A stretch of 64,000 nucleotides of DNA from the NCBI RefSeq assembly GCF_024435355.1, contig NZ_JAMJWG010000020.1, positions 123,845-187,844 of the forward strand. Reading direction: 5' to 3'. Positions 1-7,210 of this stretch are shown here, piece after piece. Position 1 is the first letter of the stretch. Every line of letters begins with the position of its first letter. The translations under genes and the position numbers were made by a program. A model generated the notes under the pieces. That model did not search any database. It was not told the origin of the DNA and saw nothing but the letters and a program-made list of their open reading frames with translations. The stretch is from Streptomyces odontomachi (GTDB lineage Bacteria; Actinomycetota; Actinomycetes; Streptomycetales; Streptomycetaceae).

Positions 1-1473
1 GTGCGGCTGTGGTGCGGGGTGGAGGTGCGGGACTGCACGGAGGTCGTTCGGGAGGTCTTCCGTCAGGACCCGCTGCTGGCGTTCCAGTGTCTGGCGGATG
101 CGCACCAGGTGGAGCGTGAGCTCTCGGAGCGCGTGATCGAGGCTGCCATGCGGCTGCTCAACGAGGACTTGGGCGACGGCTCGTTCCGCCAGGTGACCAC
201 GGCGTTCGGGGTGGTCGCCGCGGATCGGCGGGAGCCGGGGCCGAGGGTGTTGCGGTTGCTGGAGAGCGCGGCGCGCAGTCCCGTCGATCATCCCACGCGT
301 CAACGGGCAGCGGCCTTCGCCCTGGCGGCTACTCACATGCCGCGAGCCGCCACGACACTGACGACGCTGCTGGTGCTACCGGGCATCGGCGAGGCGGCGG
401 TCGAGGCGTTGGCGTCGATGGGGAACCTGGCGGTGCCGGCACTGCGTGCTTTCCCTCTCGATCAGTATCAGGGATACCGGGCCACGCTGCCGTTTCGGGC
501 ACTGTGGTTGATTCGCACTCCGAAGGCTGCTCGGGTACTGGCTGAATTCCTGCCCCGGTCGTTCCATCGGAACCCGGACATCGATGCATCCCGAACGTGT
601 GCCTTCTACCTTGCCGACCTGCTACGGGATACCGAGATCGAACGGACCCTAGACGCCGGCACTCTGGCGACAGTGCTCGACGATGACGCCCCGTCTGACC
701 CGCCGTTGGCCAGGCGCAACTGGCACATCAGAAGGCCGAGTGATTTCCGGTGGGTGTGGCAGCCTTTCGCTGCCGGGAAGGACAGTGCCCTGATCTCCCT
801 CGTGGCGCTGATCGCATGGTGGCTGGCACGGAACGAAGGATTCAACGTACCCCCCGGCGTTCGACTCGACCCACGCATCACGGCACCGCTGGCCTTGTAC
901 GCGGCGAGCGAAGACCAGAAGTACCTGGTCGCCCCGAGAATTTCGCTGCACGACTTCGCCGCGACGAGCGATGAATTCTTCGGACGGGAACGCGTGAGGG
1001 ATTTTGTCAAGAAGATCAACGTAACGCAGCCCCCGTATCGGTATCACACGCCAACCTGGGGGGAATTATTCTTCCGCGAGATCGCCATGTTGATCCATGA
1101 CGACACACTCGAAGGGTACGGCGACCTGCTGCACGAAACTCGCGACCTTTGGATCATGTCACTGCGCAGCGTCGGAGCCACTCCAGCACATACTAATTTC
1201 CTCGCCCAACTGCCGCCTCACATATGCCTCAAACTCGCCATGGTCGGCGAACACACTGTCCAGCAGCTCGCCGAGGCGTGGAGTCAGAAACTCGATGTGA
1301 ACACGTTCTACGTCCGCTATGGCCCACAGGTGCGGCTGCTCCAGAAGAGCAGGTTTCGCACCAGCGAGCGTGACCTTGCGGACGCAGACCTGCTGCCCTT
1401 CCTGAAATTCAGCCTGAGCCGCCCAGAGTTCCGCACCTGGCCCAGCCCGCCACCACCCCCGCCCTCGGCATGA
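1..1473 (+). CDS. HEAT-like helical repeat protein, N-terminus possibly outside window
   Basis: The frame is open from the first base, which happens to be GTG, so the real start may lie upstream; 490 residues are visible. The protein is rich in short Leu/Ala amphipathic helices over roughly residues 40-200 (for example RAAAFALAAT and AAVEALASMG), the look of HEAT or Armadillo repeats. The second half (about 250-480) has no motif I recognise, and the end is a proline run. I see no signal peptide, membrane segment or catalytic signature. Base composition is clearly less GC-rich than the neighbours, with many A/T third positions, which fits an accessory or transferred gene. It could be the C-terminal part of a larger NTPase or scaffold protein. 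The function is unknown and the HEAT assignment is by pattern only. Confidence 0.55.
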   Translation: MRLWCGVEVRDCTEVVREVFRQDPLLAFQCLADAHQVERELSERVIEAAMRLLNEDLGDGSFRQVTTAFGVVAADRREPGPRVLRLLESAARSPVDHPTRQRAAAFALAATHMPRAATTLTTLLVLPGIGEAAVEALASMGNLAVPALRAFPLDQYQGYRATLPFRALWLIRTPKAARVLAEFLPRSFHRNPDIDASRTCAFYLADLLRDTEIERTLDAGTLATVLDDDAPSDPPLARRNWHIRRPSDFRWVWQPFAAGKDSALISLVALIAWWLARNEGFNVPPGVRLDPRITAPLALYAASEDQKYLVAPRISLHDFAATSDEFFGRERVRDFVKKINVTQPPYRYHTPTWGELFFREIAMLIHDDTLEGYGDLLHETRDLWIMSLRSVGATPAHTNFLAQLPPHICLKLAMVGEHTVQQLAEAWSQKLDVNTFYVRYGPQVRLLQKSRFRTSERDLADADLLPFLKFSLSRPEFRTWPSPPPPPPSA

Positions 1474-1474
1474 C

Positions 1475-1510
1475 TCCGGGCGCCCGCCAGGGTGTGCGCG
1501 GGCGCCCGGA
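1475..1510. terminator. Bidirectional terminator hairpin
   Basis: Perfect 13-bp inverted repeat (1475-1487 with 1498-1510) around a 10-nt loop. It begins two bases after the stop of the HEAT-like gene and sits downstream of the DUF397 gene on the other strand, so it probably serves both convergent genes. There is no U-tract, as is common in Streptomyces. Confidence 0.7.
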
Positions 1511-1531
1511 AGTGGGTGACGTTGCCTTCGG

Positions 1532-1843
1532 TCAGCCCCGGGCCGCCGCCGCGTACGCCACGAAGTCCGCCCACGCGGTGGGCGCAAGCGTGAGCTGCGG
1601 GCCCTCGGGGTCCTTGGAGTCGCGGAGGTGGACGGTGGTGGGGCAGGTGGCTATTTCGACGCAGTCGCCGGAGCCGCTGCTGCTGTACGACGACTTGCGC
1701 CAGTCGAGGGCGACTTCTACGCAGTCACCGTCGCCACTGCTGCTGTAACTGGACTTGTACCAGGTCAGCGCGACTTCCACGCAGTCGTCGCCACTGCCGC
1801 TGCTGTATGTGCTCTTGAACCAGTGCAGTTCGGGGGTGCTCAT
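1532..1843 (-). CDS. DUF397 protein with three tandem DUF397 motifs
   Basis: 103 residues. The ATG overlaps the TGA of the upstream HTH gene as ATGA, so the two are translationally coupled. DUF397 proteins are the small partners of WhiJ-type HTH regulators in actinobacteria and usually carry one W-x-K-S-S-Y-S-x-x-G-x-x-CVEVA motif. Here the motif is present three times, at about residues 8-25, 28-45 and 48-64 (WFKSTYSSGSGDDCVEVA, WYKSSYSSSGDGDCVEVA, WRKSSYSSSGSGDCVEIA), followed by the normal C-terminal part with VHLRDSKDP and a WADF helix. The repeats look like recent in-frame duplications. The family is thought to act together with, or against, the HTH partner in developmental control. That role is inferred from the family. 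Confidence 0.85.
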   Translation of the reverse strand: MSTPELHWFKSTYSSGSGDDCVEVALTWYKSSYSSSGDGDCVEVALDWRKSSYSSSGSGDCVEIATCPTTVHLRDSKDPEGPQLTLAPTAWADFVAYAAAARG

Positions 1844-2703
1844 AGAGCTCCTTTCAGCCGCTCCAGCAGAGCGATCGAGTCCGGAGGGGTGAGCGCTTGC
1901 GAGCGCATCCGTGCGTAGCGCTGGTGCAGCACGCTCACGATATTCGGGTCGTGGATGAATTGTCCGCCCTCCTGCCCCTCGCAGTACGCAAGCCACGTCT
2001 TGCCCGAGGTCTCCAGCAGTTGCAGGGGACCGCCCAGCCCTGCGTGGCGCTCCTGGACCAGCGGCATGATCTGGACCTCGATGTTCCGCACCTCCGTGAG
2101 CGCGAGGACGTGCTCGACGAGTTCCCTCGTGACCTGCTTTCCGCCGGTCCGCCGGAGGAACAGGTTCTCTTCGAGGAGGAAGTGGTACGCGGTGTTGGGC
2201 CGTTCGTACAGAAGGCTCTGCCGCTTTTTCCGTGCCGAGAGCCGGGTGGCGACCTGGTCGTCGTTCAGCGGCGGCATCTGGTCGGTGAACACGCACGTGG
2301 CGTAAGCGTCCGTCTGCAAGAGGCCGGGAATTAGGCGGCACTCGTATGTGTAGAGGCTCACCGCTCGCCGTTCGTACCAGGCCCATCGGTTGAACCACGC
2401 AGCAAGTCCGCACGGCGGCTCGCACACCTTCTTGAACGCCTCGTGGAGCACGTCCGTGTAACCGAGTGCGGCATCGGCCGCCATGACGAAGTCCCAGTCT
2501 GGCACCCTCCGGCCCTGCTCGATCGAAGCGACGGTGTGCTTCGAGAACCCCACCAGGCGGCCGAACTCCTCACGGCTGAGCCCCGCGTGCTCCCGTAACC
2601 CCTTCACGACCGCCCCGAACATGCTCAGGCTGTCCGAAGGTTGCGGCCCCGGCTTCGGCTCCGTTTCCGACTCCGGTTCTGGCTCCATGGGCTCAACGTC
2701 CAT
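1840..2703 (-). CDS. WhiJ/Scr1-type helix-turn-helix regulator (XRE HTH + DUF5753)
   Basis: 287 residues from the ATG at 2703, preceded by a purine-rich AGGGGG site. After an acidic Pro/Glu N-terminal tail, the XRE-type HTH lies at about residues 30-85 (LREHAGLSREEFGRLVGFSK ... ASIEQGRRVPD). The rest is a DUF5753-like domain, with features such as the LIPGLLQTDAYA segment and the RQSLLYE motif. Such proteins form the DNA-binding member of the actinobacterial HTH/DUF397/ATPase modules linked to development and antibiotic control. The coupled DUF397 gene follows it and an anti-sigma-type ATPase gene diverges from it, completing the usual trio. A perfect 19-bp palindrome lies in the shared intergenic region and is a likely operator. 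Family assignment is firm; the target genes are unknown. Confidence 0.85.
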   Translation of the reverse strand: MDVEPMEPEPESETEPKPGPQPSDSLSMFGAVVKGLREHAGLSREEFGRLVGFSKHTVASIEQGRRVPDWDFVMAADAALGYTDVLHEAFKKVCEPPCGLAAWFNRWAWYERRAVSLYTYECRLIPGLLQTDAYATCVFTDQMPPLNDDQVATRLSARKKRQSLLYERPNTAYHFLLEENLFLRRTGGKQVTRELVEHVLALTEVRNIEVQIMPLVQERHAGLGGPLQLLETSGKTWLAYCEGQEGGQFIHDPNIVSVLHQRYARMRSQALTPPDSIALLERLKGAL

Positions 2704-2815
2704 GGTCCTGCCCCCTTTTCGATGCAACGAGGGGTGCTTCCACCCCCCTGACAACCGGTCACACCGTCAACCCGCACCGTCCGCACAGAGTCACGGCAGC
2801 CCGCACCCGCCCTTG

Positions 2816-2834
2816 CGTACACGGCCCGTGTACG
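2816..2834. promoter_or_regulatory. 19-bp perfect palindrome, candidate operator of the HTH/DUF397 module
   Basis: CGTACACGG-C-CCGTGTACG, nine-base arms around one central base. It lies in the 179-bp gap between the HTH gene (minus strand, start 2703) and the ATPase gene (plus strand, start 2883), 48 bp before the latter. Its position suggests binding by the adjacent HTH protein; this is inference. Confidence 0.6.
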
Positions 2835-2882
2835 ACCCGTCACGCTGGCGCTGCGCCGATCACCACCGTCACATTGGCGGGC

Positions 2883-3356
2883 ATGAACCAAACCACCCCA
2901 CACCCCACCGAACCTGCACACGCGTTCGCCCAACGCTTCAGCTCGACGCCCCTGGGCGCCCGGCTGGCCCGGCACCTGGTCGTGCACCAACTGGAGCGCT
3001 GGGGCGTGCCCCACGGCACCGTCGGGTCGGACACCGCGGCGCTGGTCGTCGGGGAGCTGGCCGCGAACGCGGTCACGCACGGGCGGGTGCCGGGGCGTGA
3101 CTTCGAGGTGCGGCTCGCGCTGCGGCACCGGGATCCGCTCGGTCCGGGCGCCGCCGGGCGCGTCCTGCGCATCGAGGTGTCCGACACCCGTACGGAGTGC
3201 CGCCCGCCGAGCCCGGGGGAAGCCGCGGCCCCGTCGCCGCTCGCCGATGCCGGGCGCGGCCTGGCCTTGGTGGCCGCACTCGGCGCCCGCTGGCGCGTAC
3301 GGAATCGCGTGCCCGGCCCGGGGAAGACGGTCGTCGCCGAACTCGACCTGCGTTGA
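2883..3356 (+). CDS. Anti-sigma-factor-like ATP-binding protein (HATPase_c)
   Basis: 157 residues from the ATG at 2883; an in-frame TTG nine bases upstream is less likely. The GHKL ATPase fold is visible: the N-box around residues 60-68 (VVGELAANAVTHG) and a G-box-like segment near the end (ADAGRGLALVAALG). This is the RsbW/SpoIIAB-like single-domain type that is abundant in Streptomyces, where many copies pair with WhiJ/DUF397 genes. It may phosphorylate or bind an anti-anti-sigma partner, but none is encoded nearby. It diverges from the HTH gene across the 19-bp palindrome, which implies joint control. Family membership is clear; partner and pathway are unknown. Confidence 0.85.
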   Translation: MNQTTPHPTEPAHAFAQRFSSTPLGARLARHLVVHQLERWGVPHGTVGSDTAALVVGELAANAVTHGRVPGRDFEVRLALRHRDPLGPGAAGRVLRIEVSDTRTECRPPSPGEAAAPSPLADAGRGLALVAALGARWRVRNRVPGPGKTVVAELDLR

Positions 3357-3399
3357 CGGCAGGACGGCCGCGCGGCGGCATACGGTCGCCGGGGCGGCG

Positions 3400-4296
3400 T
3401 CACTCCGCCGACTCCAGGATGCGGTCGAGTGTCCGGCGCCCCATCCTGCTCATCGTCGGATTGCTGTCGACGTAGTACCAGACGGCGCCCATCGACTGTT
3501 CGAATGCCCACGCCTTGCCGCGCTCCCATTCGAGGTCGTCGCAGCCCAGTGTCCGCCGCAGCACGTCCCGCGGACCCGGATCCAGCAGGTGCCAGGCACT
3601 GACCAGGTCCAGTGCGGGGTCGGCCGGGCCGAAGCCGCCGGCGTCGAGCACGCCGCCGAGCCGGTCGCCCGCGACCAGGACGTTGCCGGGGATGAGGTCA
3701 CCGTGGCACATCACGTCGGCCCCCGTGCGCGGCAGCACCCGAAGGCGGCTCCACAGCCGGCGCAGGCGGGGCACGTCGAGCAGGCCCTCGCTCTCCGCGA
3801 AGCACTTCTCCATCCAGTCGTCATGGCGGGTGAGGACGCCGCCGCGGCCCACGCCCCTGAAGGGCCGCCCCCGTGTCCCGACCTTCCGGAGGTCGGCGAT
3901 GAAGGTCGCCAGGTCCTGCGCGAAGGCCTCCGATCCGCTCGGGTCGACGTCCGAAGCGACCGTTCCCGGCAGCCACGTCTGGACCGACCACGGCATGGGG
4001 TAACCGGCTCCGGGCGCTCCCAGGGCGACGGGTTCCGGGGTGCGGAACCGGGACACCTGCGCCAGCTCCGCGCTCGCCCGGGCTTCCTGCTCCAGCATCA
4101 CCAACGTCTCGGCGGCATCGGCCGGCCGCAGGGGGAAACGCGCCGAGAGGTCGTTGCCGATGCGGAAGATGGCGTTGACCGTCCCGGTCGACTCCAGGAG
4201 CCGGATCGCCTTGCCGCTCCACTGCGGGAACTGTTCCCGGATCAGGATCGCAACGTCTTCGGTGGTCACGTCCACTTGATCACCATGCATGGTCAT
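3400..4296 (-). CDS. Aminoglycoside phosphotransferase (APH) family kinase
   Basis: 298 residues, the normal size for APH-type kinases. The catalytic loop MCHGDLIPGNVLV (HGDLxxxN) is followed about 15 residues later by the metal-binding GVLDAGGFGPADPALDL, in which the usual DFG-like aspartate is in D-A-G-G. Such enzymes phosphorylate hydroxylated small molecules. Many chromosomal Streptomyces copies have unknown substrates, so resistance should not be assumed. The first ATG at 4296 gives MTMHGDQ; a second ATG six bases on is possible. The gene is convergent with the ATPase gene and stands alone on its strand. Confidence 0.85.
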   Translation of the reverse strand: MTMHGDQVDVTTEDVAILIREQFPQWSGKAIRLLESTGTVNAIFRIGNDLSARFPLRPADAAETLVMLEQEARASAELAQVSRFRTPEPVALGAPGAGYPMPWSVQTWLPGTVASDVDPSGSEAFAQDLATFIADLRKVGTRGRPFRGVGRGGVLTRHDDWMEKCFAESEGLLDVPRLRRLWSRLRVLPRTGADVMCHGDLIPGNVLVAGDRLGGVLDAGGFGPADPALDLVSAWHLLDPGPRDVLRRTLGCDDLEWERGKAWAFEQSMGAVWYYVDSNPTMSRMGRRTLDRILESAE

Positions 4297-4362
4297 CCCA
4301 CCAGTATCGGCCTGCGTGCCGGTGGCGCGGATGCCGGAGACGTGCCGTCGGACACGGGAGGC

Positions 4363-4550
4363 ATGCCCTTCGTCTTCTTCCTGACCCTGCCCGGCCTGGT
4401 CGTCGTGCTGACCCTGCTGGCCTTGACAAGCTCAAGGAGCGGCAGTCGGCACCGATCACGCCGGACGGCGAGGATGACGGCGCTCCGCCGAACAGGACGA
4501 CGGTGGACCTGGCCACCGGAACGGCGGTCGTACGGTTGCCGCGCTCCGGG
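4363..4550 (+). pseudogene. Remnant of a DUF6191-like small protein, frame broken
   Basis: The ATG at 4363 opens MPFVFFLTLPGLVVVLTLLAL, a hydrophobic N-terminus, up to about 4424. From 4425, in another frame, reads DKLKERQSAP, then DGEDDGAPP, then TTVDLATGTAVVRLP to about 4550. From memory, intact DUF6191-type proteins have the same two ends joined by a middle segment of about 40 residues. Here the middle is missing and the frame changes at the junction (4421-4425). No in-frame stop follows before the next gene's 3' end. This looks like an internal deletion in a decayed gene. The family name rests on memory of the consensus. Confidence 0.5.
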
Positions 4551-4592
4551 CGGGAGGAGCGCCCCCCATCCTTCGCCGGCACGCGCCGATCC

Positions 4593-6035
4593 TCATCGGC
4601 CGGGGCCGCTTCGAGCCGCCTGGGCGACCCAGCGCCCCCCGTTGTCCCAATACCCGCGGATGTCCTCGAGGGAGCGGCCCTTGGTCTCCGGTGCCATCTT
4701 CCACAGGAACACCAGCGCCACCACGGACAGCACCGCGAACGCACCGAACCCGGCCGCACCGCCGACGGACTCCAGCACGACCGGGAACGCGAAGGTGGCG
4801 ATCAGGTTGGCGACGAAGTCCGAGAGCAGGAGTGCCGCAGCGCCCACGCTGCGGAGCCGCGCCGGGAAGGCCTCGCCGGTGTAGACCCAGATCAGCGAGC
4901 CGATGCCCAGGTAGAACCCGACGTAGAACAGCCCGATACCGGCCACCGCGAGGTATCCGGTGGCGCCACCGAGGTGGCCGGACAGGAACACCCCGGTCAT
5001 CACGGCGTGCCCGACGATCACGCCGACCGTGCCGATGAGCAGCGGTGGCCTCCGGCCCCAGCGGTCCACCATCACCATGGACACCGCCACGCCGAGCACG
5101 GCGATCAACTGGACCAGAGCGGACATCAGGATGGAGTCGGACGCCTTCCCGAAGCCCGCCTTCTCGAAGATCATCGGGCTGTAGTAGAGGATCGTGTTGG
5201 TGCCGGTGATCTGGACGAAGAAGCCGAAGGCGATGACGAAGAAGGTGGCGCGGGCGTACCTGCGGGTGAAGATCTCCCGGAACCGGCCCTGCTCGCCCTC
5301 CTCCAGATCGGCCCGGATGGCGTTCAGCTGCGCCTGCACGTCGGCCCGGGAGTCGATGCGGCGCAGCGTCGCCAGCGCCTCGGCGTGGCGCCCCCGCATC
5401 GCGTACCAGCGCGGGCTGTCGGGGAACCTCAGCAGCGCGACGGCGACGACGAGGGCGGGAACCGCGGAGATGCCGAGGATCGCCTCCCAGGACTCGCTGT
5501 CCGAGAGGGCCCAGGCGACCAGGAGCGAGATCACCACGCCCGCGCTGGTGAAGAACTGGTAGGCGGTGCCGAGCTTGCCGCGGTTGTGGTCCGCGGCGAA
5601 CTCGGAGATGAACACGGGGGCCACCACGGTCGACAGCCCGATGGTGACGCCCAGCATCAGCCGTACCGCCGTCAGCCACCACACGCCCCAGGGCGCCGCG
5701 CTGAGGGCCGCGAACGCCGCGAACCCGACGGCCACGAGCAGCATCGTGCGGTGCCGTCCGAGCGAGTTGGCCATCCTGGGCCCGAAGGCGGCGCCGACCA
5801 GGCTGCCGAAGACCACGATCGAGGTGATCACGGACACCCACAGGGTGCTGAGGTGGTAGTCGGACTTGAGGAAGATCAGGGCCCCGCCGATGGAGCCGGA
5901 GTCGTATCCGTAGATGGCGCCGATGGCCGCGGCGACGACGGCGACCATGGTGCCCAGCGGCTTGTCGCGCGTGCCGCCGGTCGCGCCCGGCGGGGCACCG
6001 GCGGCCCGGCTCGGTTCCCGCATCTCGGTGCTCAT
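4593..6035 (-). CDS. MFS sugar porter
   Basis: 480 residues with twelve hydrophobic spans. Sugar-porter features are present: IYGYDSGSIGGALIF in TM1, the RFPDSPRWYAMRGR motif after TM6, the loop DRWGRRP, and PETKGRSLEDI near the C-terminus. It should import a sugar or polyol by proton symport at the cytoplasmic membrane. Its ATG overlaps the stop of the upstream dehydrogenase gene (ATGA), so both are one operon. A divergent ROK regulator lies beyond. Together they look like a small uptake-and-oxidation system for a cyclic sugar such as inositol. The substrate is inferred, not shown. Confidence 0.9.
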   Translation of the reverse strand: MSTEMREPSRAAGAPPGATGGTRDKPLGTMVAVVAAAIGAIYGYDSGSIGGALIFLKSDYHLSTLWVSVITSIVVFGSLVGAAFGPRMANSLGRHRTMLLVAVGFAAFAALSAAPWGVWWLTAVRLMLGVTIGLSTVVAPVFISEFAADHNRGKLGTAYQFFTSAGVVISLLVAWALSDSESWEAILGISAVPALVVAVALLRFPDSPRWYAMRGRHAEALATLRRIDSRADVQAQLNAIRADLEEGEQGRFREIFTRRYARATFFVIAFGFFVQITGTNTILYYSPMIFEKAGFGKASDSILMSALVQLIAVLGVAVSMVMVDRWGRRPPLLIGTVGVIVGHAVMTGVFLSGHLGGATGYLAVAGIGLFYVGFYLGIGSLIWVYTGEAFPARLRSVGAAALLLSDFVANLIATFAFPVVLESVGGAAGFGAFAVLSVVALVFLWKMAPETKGRSLEDIRGYWDNGGRWVAQAARSGPGR

Positions 6036-7051
6036 GCCGCACCCGCCGCGATCTTGACGGTGTCCCCGCTGTCCAGGGACTCGTGGATCGCCACGACCAC
6101 GTCGGTCACCAGCACCCCCTGGGCGAGGCCGGGGCCGACCTGCTCACCGTTGTCCAGCCTGCTGACGAAGTCCTGGACCATCCAGGTCGGGGGCCCCTGG
6201 AGCCGTCCGTCGATCTCGCCGCCCAGCAGGCCCGGCCAGCGGAAACCGTCCGGGCCCGCGGTGCGCACGCTCTGGTCCTGGAGGTCGACGAAGACCGCCG
6301 AGGTGTCGCCGACGGCCTGGTACTGGAAGTCCACGATGGACGGCATCGAGTCGGGCAGCACCCAGGTGGAGGTGAGGTTGGCGGTGGTGTCGTCGTCGAA
6401 GGTGAGCAGGGCGTGCACGACGTCCCAGGTGTCGACGCCGCGGGCGGCCAGCCGGCCGCGCGAACCGCGCGCGGTGACGGAGACCGGGGTGCGCCCGTTG
6501 ACCCACAGGGCGGCGTCGACGGTGTGGCTCATCAGGAACCAGGCGGGCGACGACTTCGCCGCCCACCCGATCATCTTCGTCGGCACGAAGTAGGTGTTGC
6601 TCAGCAGGATGTTCTGGGTCAGGACGGTACCGAGCGTGCCGGAGTCCGCGGCGTCGCGGATGCTGCGGACGGCAGGGTTCCAGCGGTTCTCGAAGCCGAC
6701 CATGCACTGCACGCCCGCGGACTCGACGGCTTCGGCGATGGCGGCGGCGTCCTCGCGCGTGGTGGCGAGCGGCTTCTCGATCAGCAGGTGCAGGCCGGCG
6801 CGCGCCGCGTCCACGGCGGCCTGCCGGTGCGCGAAGTCGGGGGTGGCGACGATCACCGCGTCAAGCTCCTCCGCCGCCACCATCGCTCGGTGGTCGGCGT
6901 AGGCGGTGAGGCCGAAGTCGTCGGCCACGGCGCGGGCCGCCCGCTCGTGCAGATCGCAGACCGCCCGGACCTGCGCGCCGGGGAACCCGTGGAGGGAGTG
7001 CGCGTACATGCGGCCGCGTATGCCGGCGCCGATGATGCCGATCTTCTTCAT
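6032..7051 (-). CDS. Gfo/Idh/MocA family NAD(P)-dependent dehydrogenase
   Basis: 339 residues, normal for the family. The N-terminal Rossmann motif is GIIGAGIRGRMYAHSL, followed by ATPDFAHR and the catalytic-lysine signature LIEKPLATT. The C-terminal alpha/beta dimer domain follows. These enzymes oxidise or isomerise sugars and cyclitols. The gene leads an operon with the sugar porter (four-base overlap), so the imported substrate is probably its own. A GAGG ribosome site sits eight bases before the ATG. Transcription likely starts near 7098 from a TTGACG box (7134-7129), just downstream of the ROK regulator's start on the opposite strand. Confidence 0.9.
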   Translation of the reverse strand: MKKIGIIGAGIRGRMYAHSLHGFPGAQVRAVCDLHERAARAVADDFGLTAYADHRAMVAAEELDAVIVATPDFAHRQAAVDAARAGLHLLIEKPLATTREDAAAIAEAVESAGVQCMVGFENRWNPAVRSIRDAADSGTLGTVLTQNILLSNTYFVPTKMIGWAAKSSPAWFLMSHTVDAALWVNGRTPVSVTARGSRGRLAARGVDTWDVVHALLTFDDDTTANLTSTWVLPDSMPSIVDFQYQAVGDTSAVFVDLQDQSVRTAGPDGFRWPGLLGGEIDGRLQGPPTWMVQDFVSRLDNGEQVGPGLAQGVLVTDVVVAIHESLDSGDTVKIAAGAA

Positions 7052-7104
7052 GGTGATGCCTCGCTAGCGGGAACGGTGACCGGAGGGAGGTAGCAGGTAT
7101 GTTC

Positions 7105-7134
7105 ATGCTGTGGACTAACTCCGGTGGACGTCAA
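7105..7134 (-). promoter_or_regulatory. Candidate promoter of the dehydrogenase/MFS operon with direct repeats
   Basis: On the minus strand TTGACG (7134-7129) is followed after 18 bp by CAGCAT (7110-7105). The spacer region carries two TGGAC direct repeats on the plus strand (TGGACTAAC and TGGACGTCAAC), a possible binding site for the divergent ROK regulator. The -10 match is weak. Confidence 0.35.
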
Positions 7135-7210
7135 CCCTTCCCCCTGGGGAGATCCGCGGAAATTCAGGAACACCACGAGAAACCTCTGCCCGAGTAAGTA
7201 CACTTCCCAC

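Noticed and set aside
3400..4296. Antibiotic resistance gene
   Set aside because: The APH fold is real, but the protein is not close to any resistance enzyme I can recognise, and there is no antibiotic cluster around it.
4503..6593. Very long plus-strand open frame opposite the sugar porter and dehydrogenase genes
   Set aside because: It is the mirror of two well-supported minus-strand genes, has His/Asp/Gln-rich nonsense composition and no motif. Only its first 16 codons are of interest, as part of the DUF6191-like remnant.
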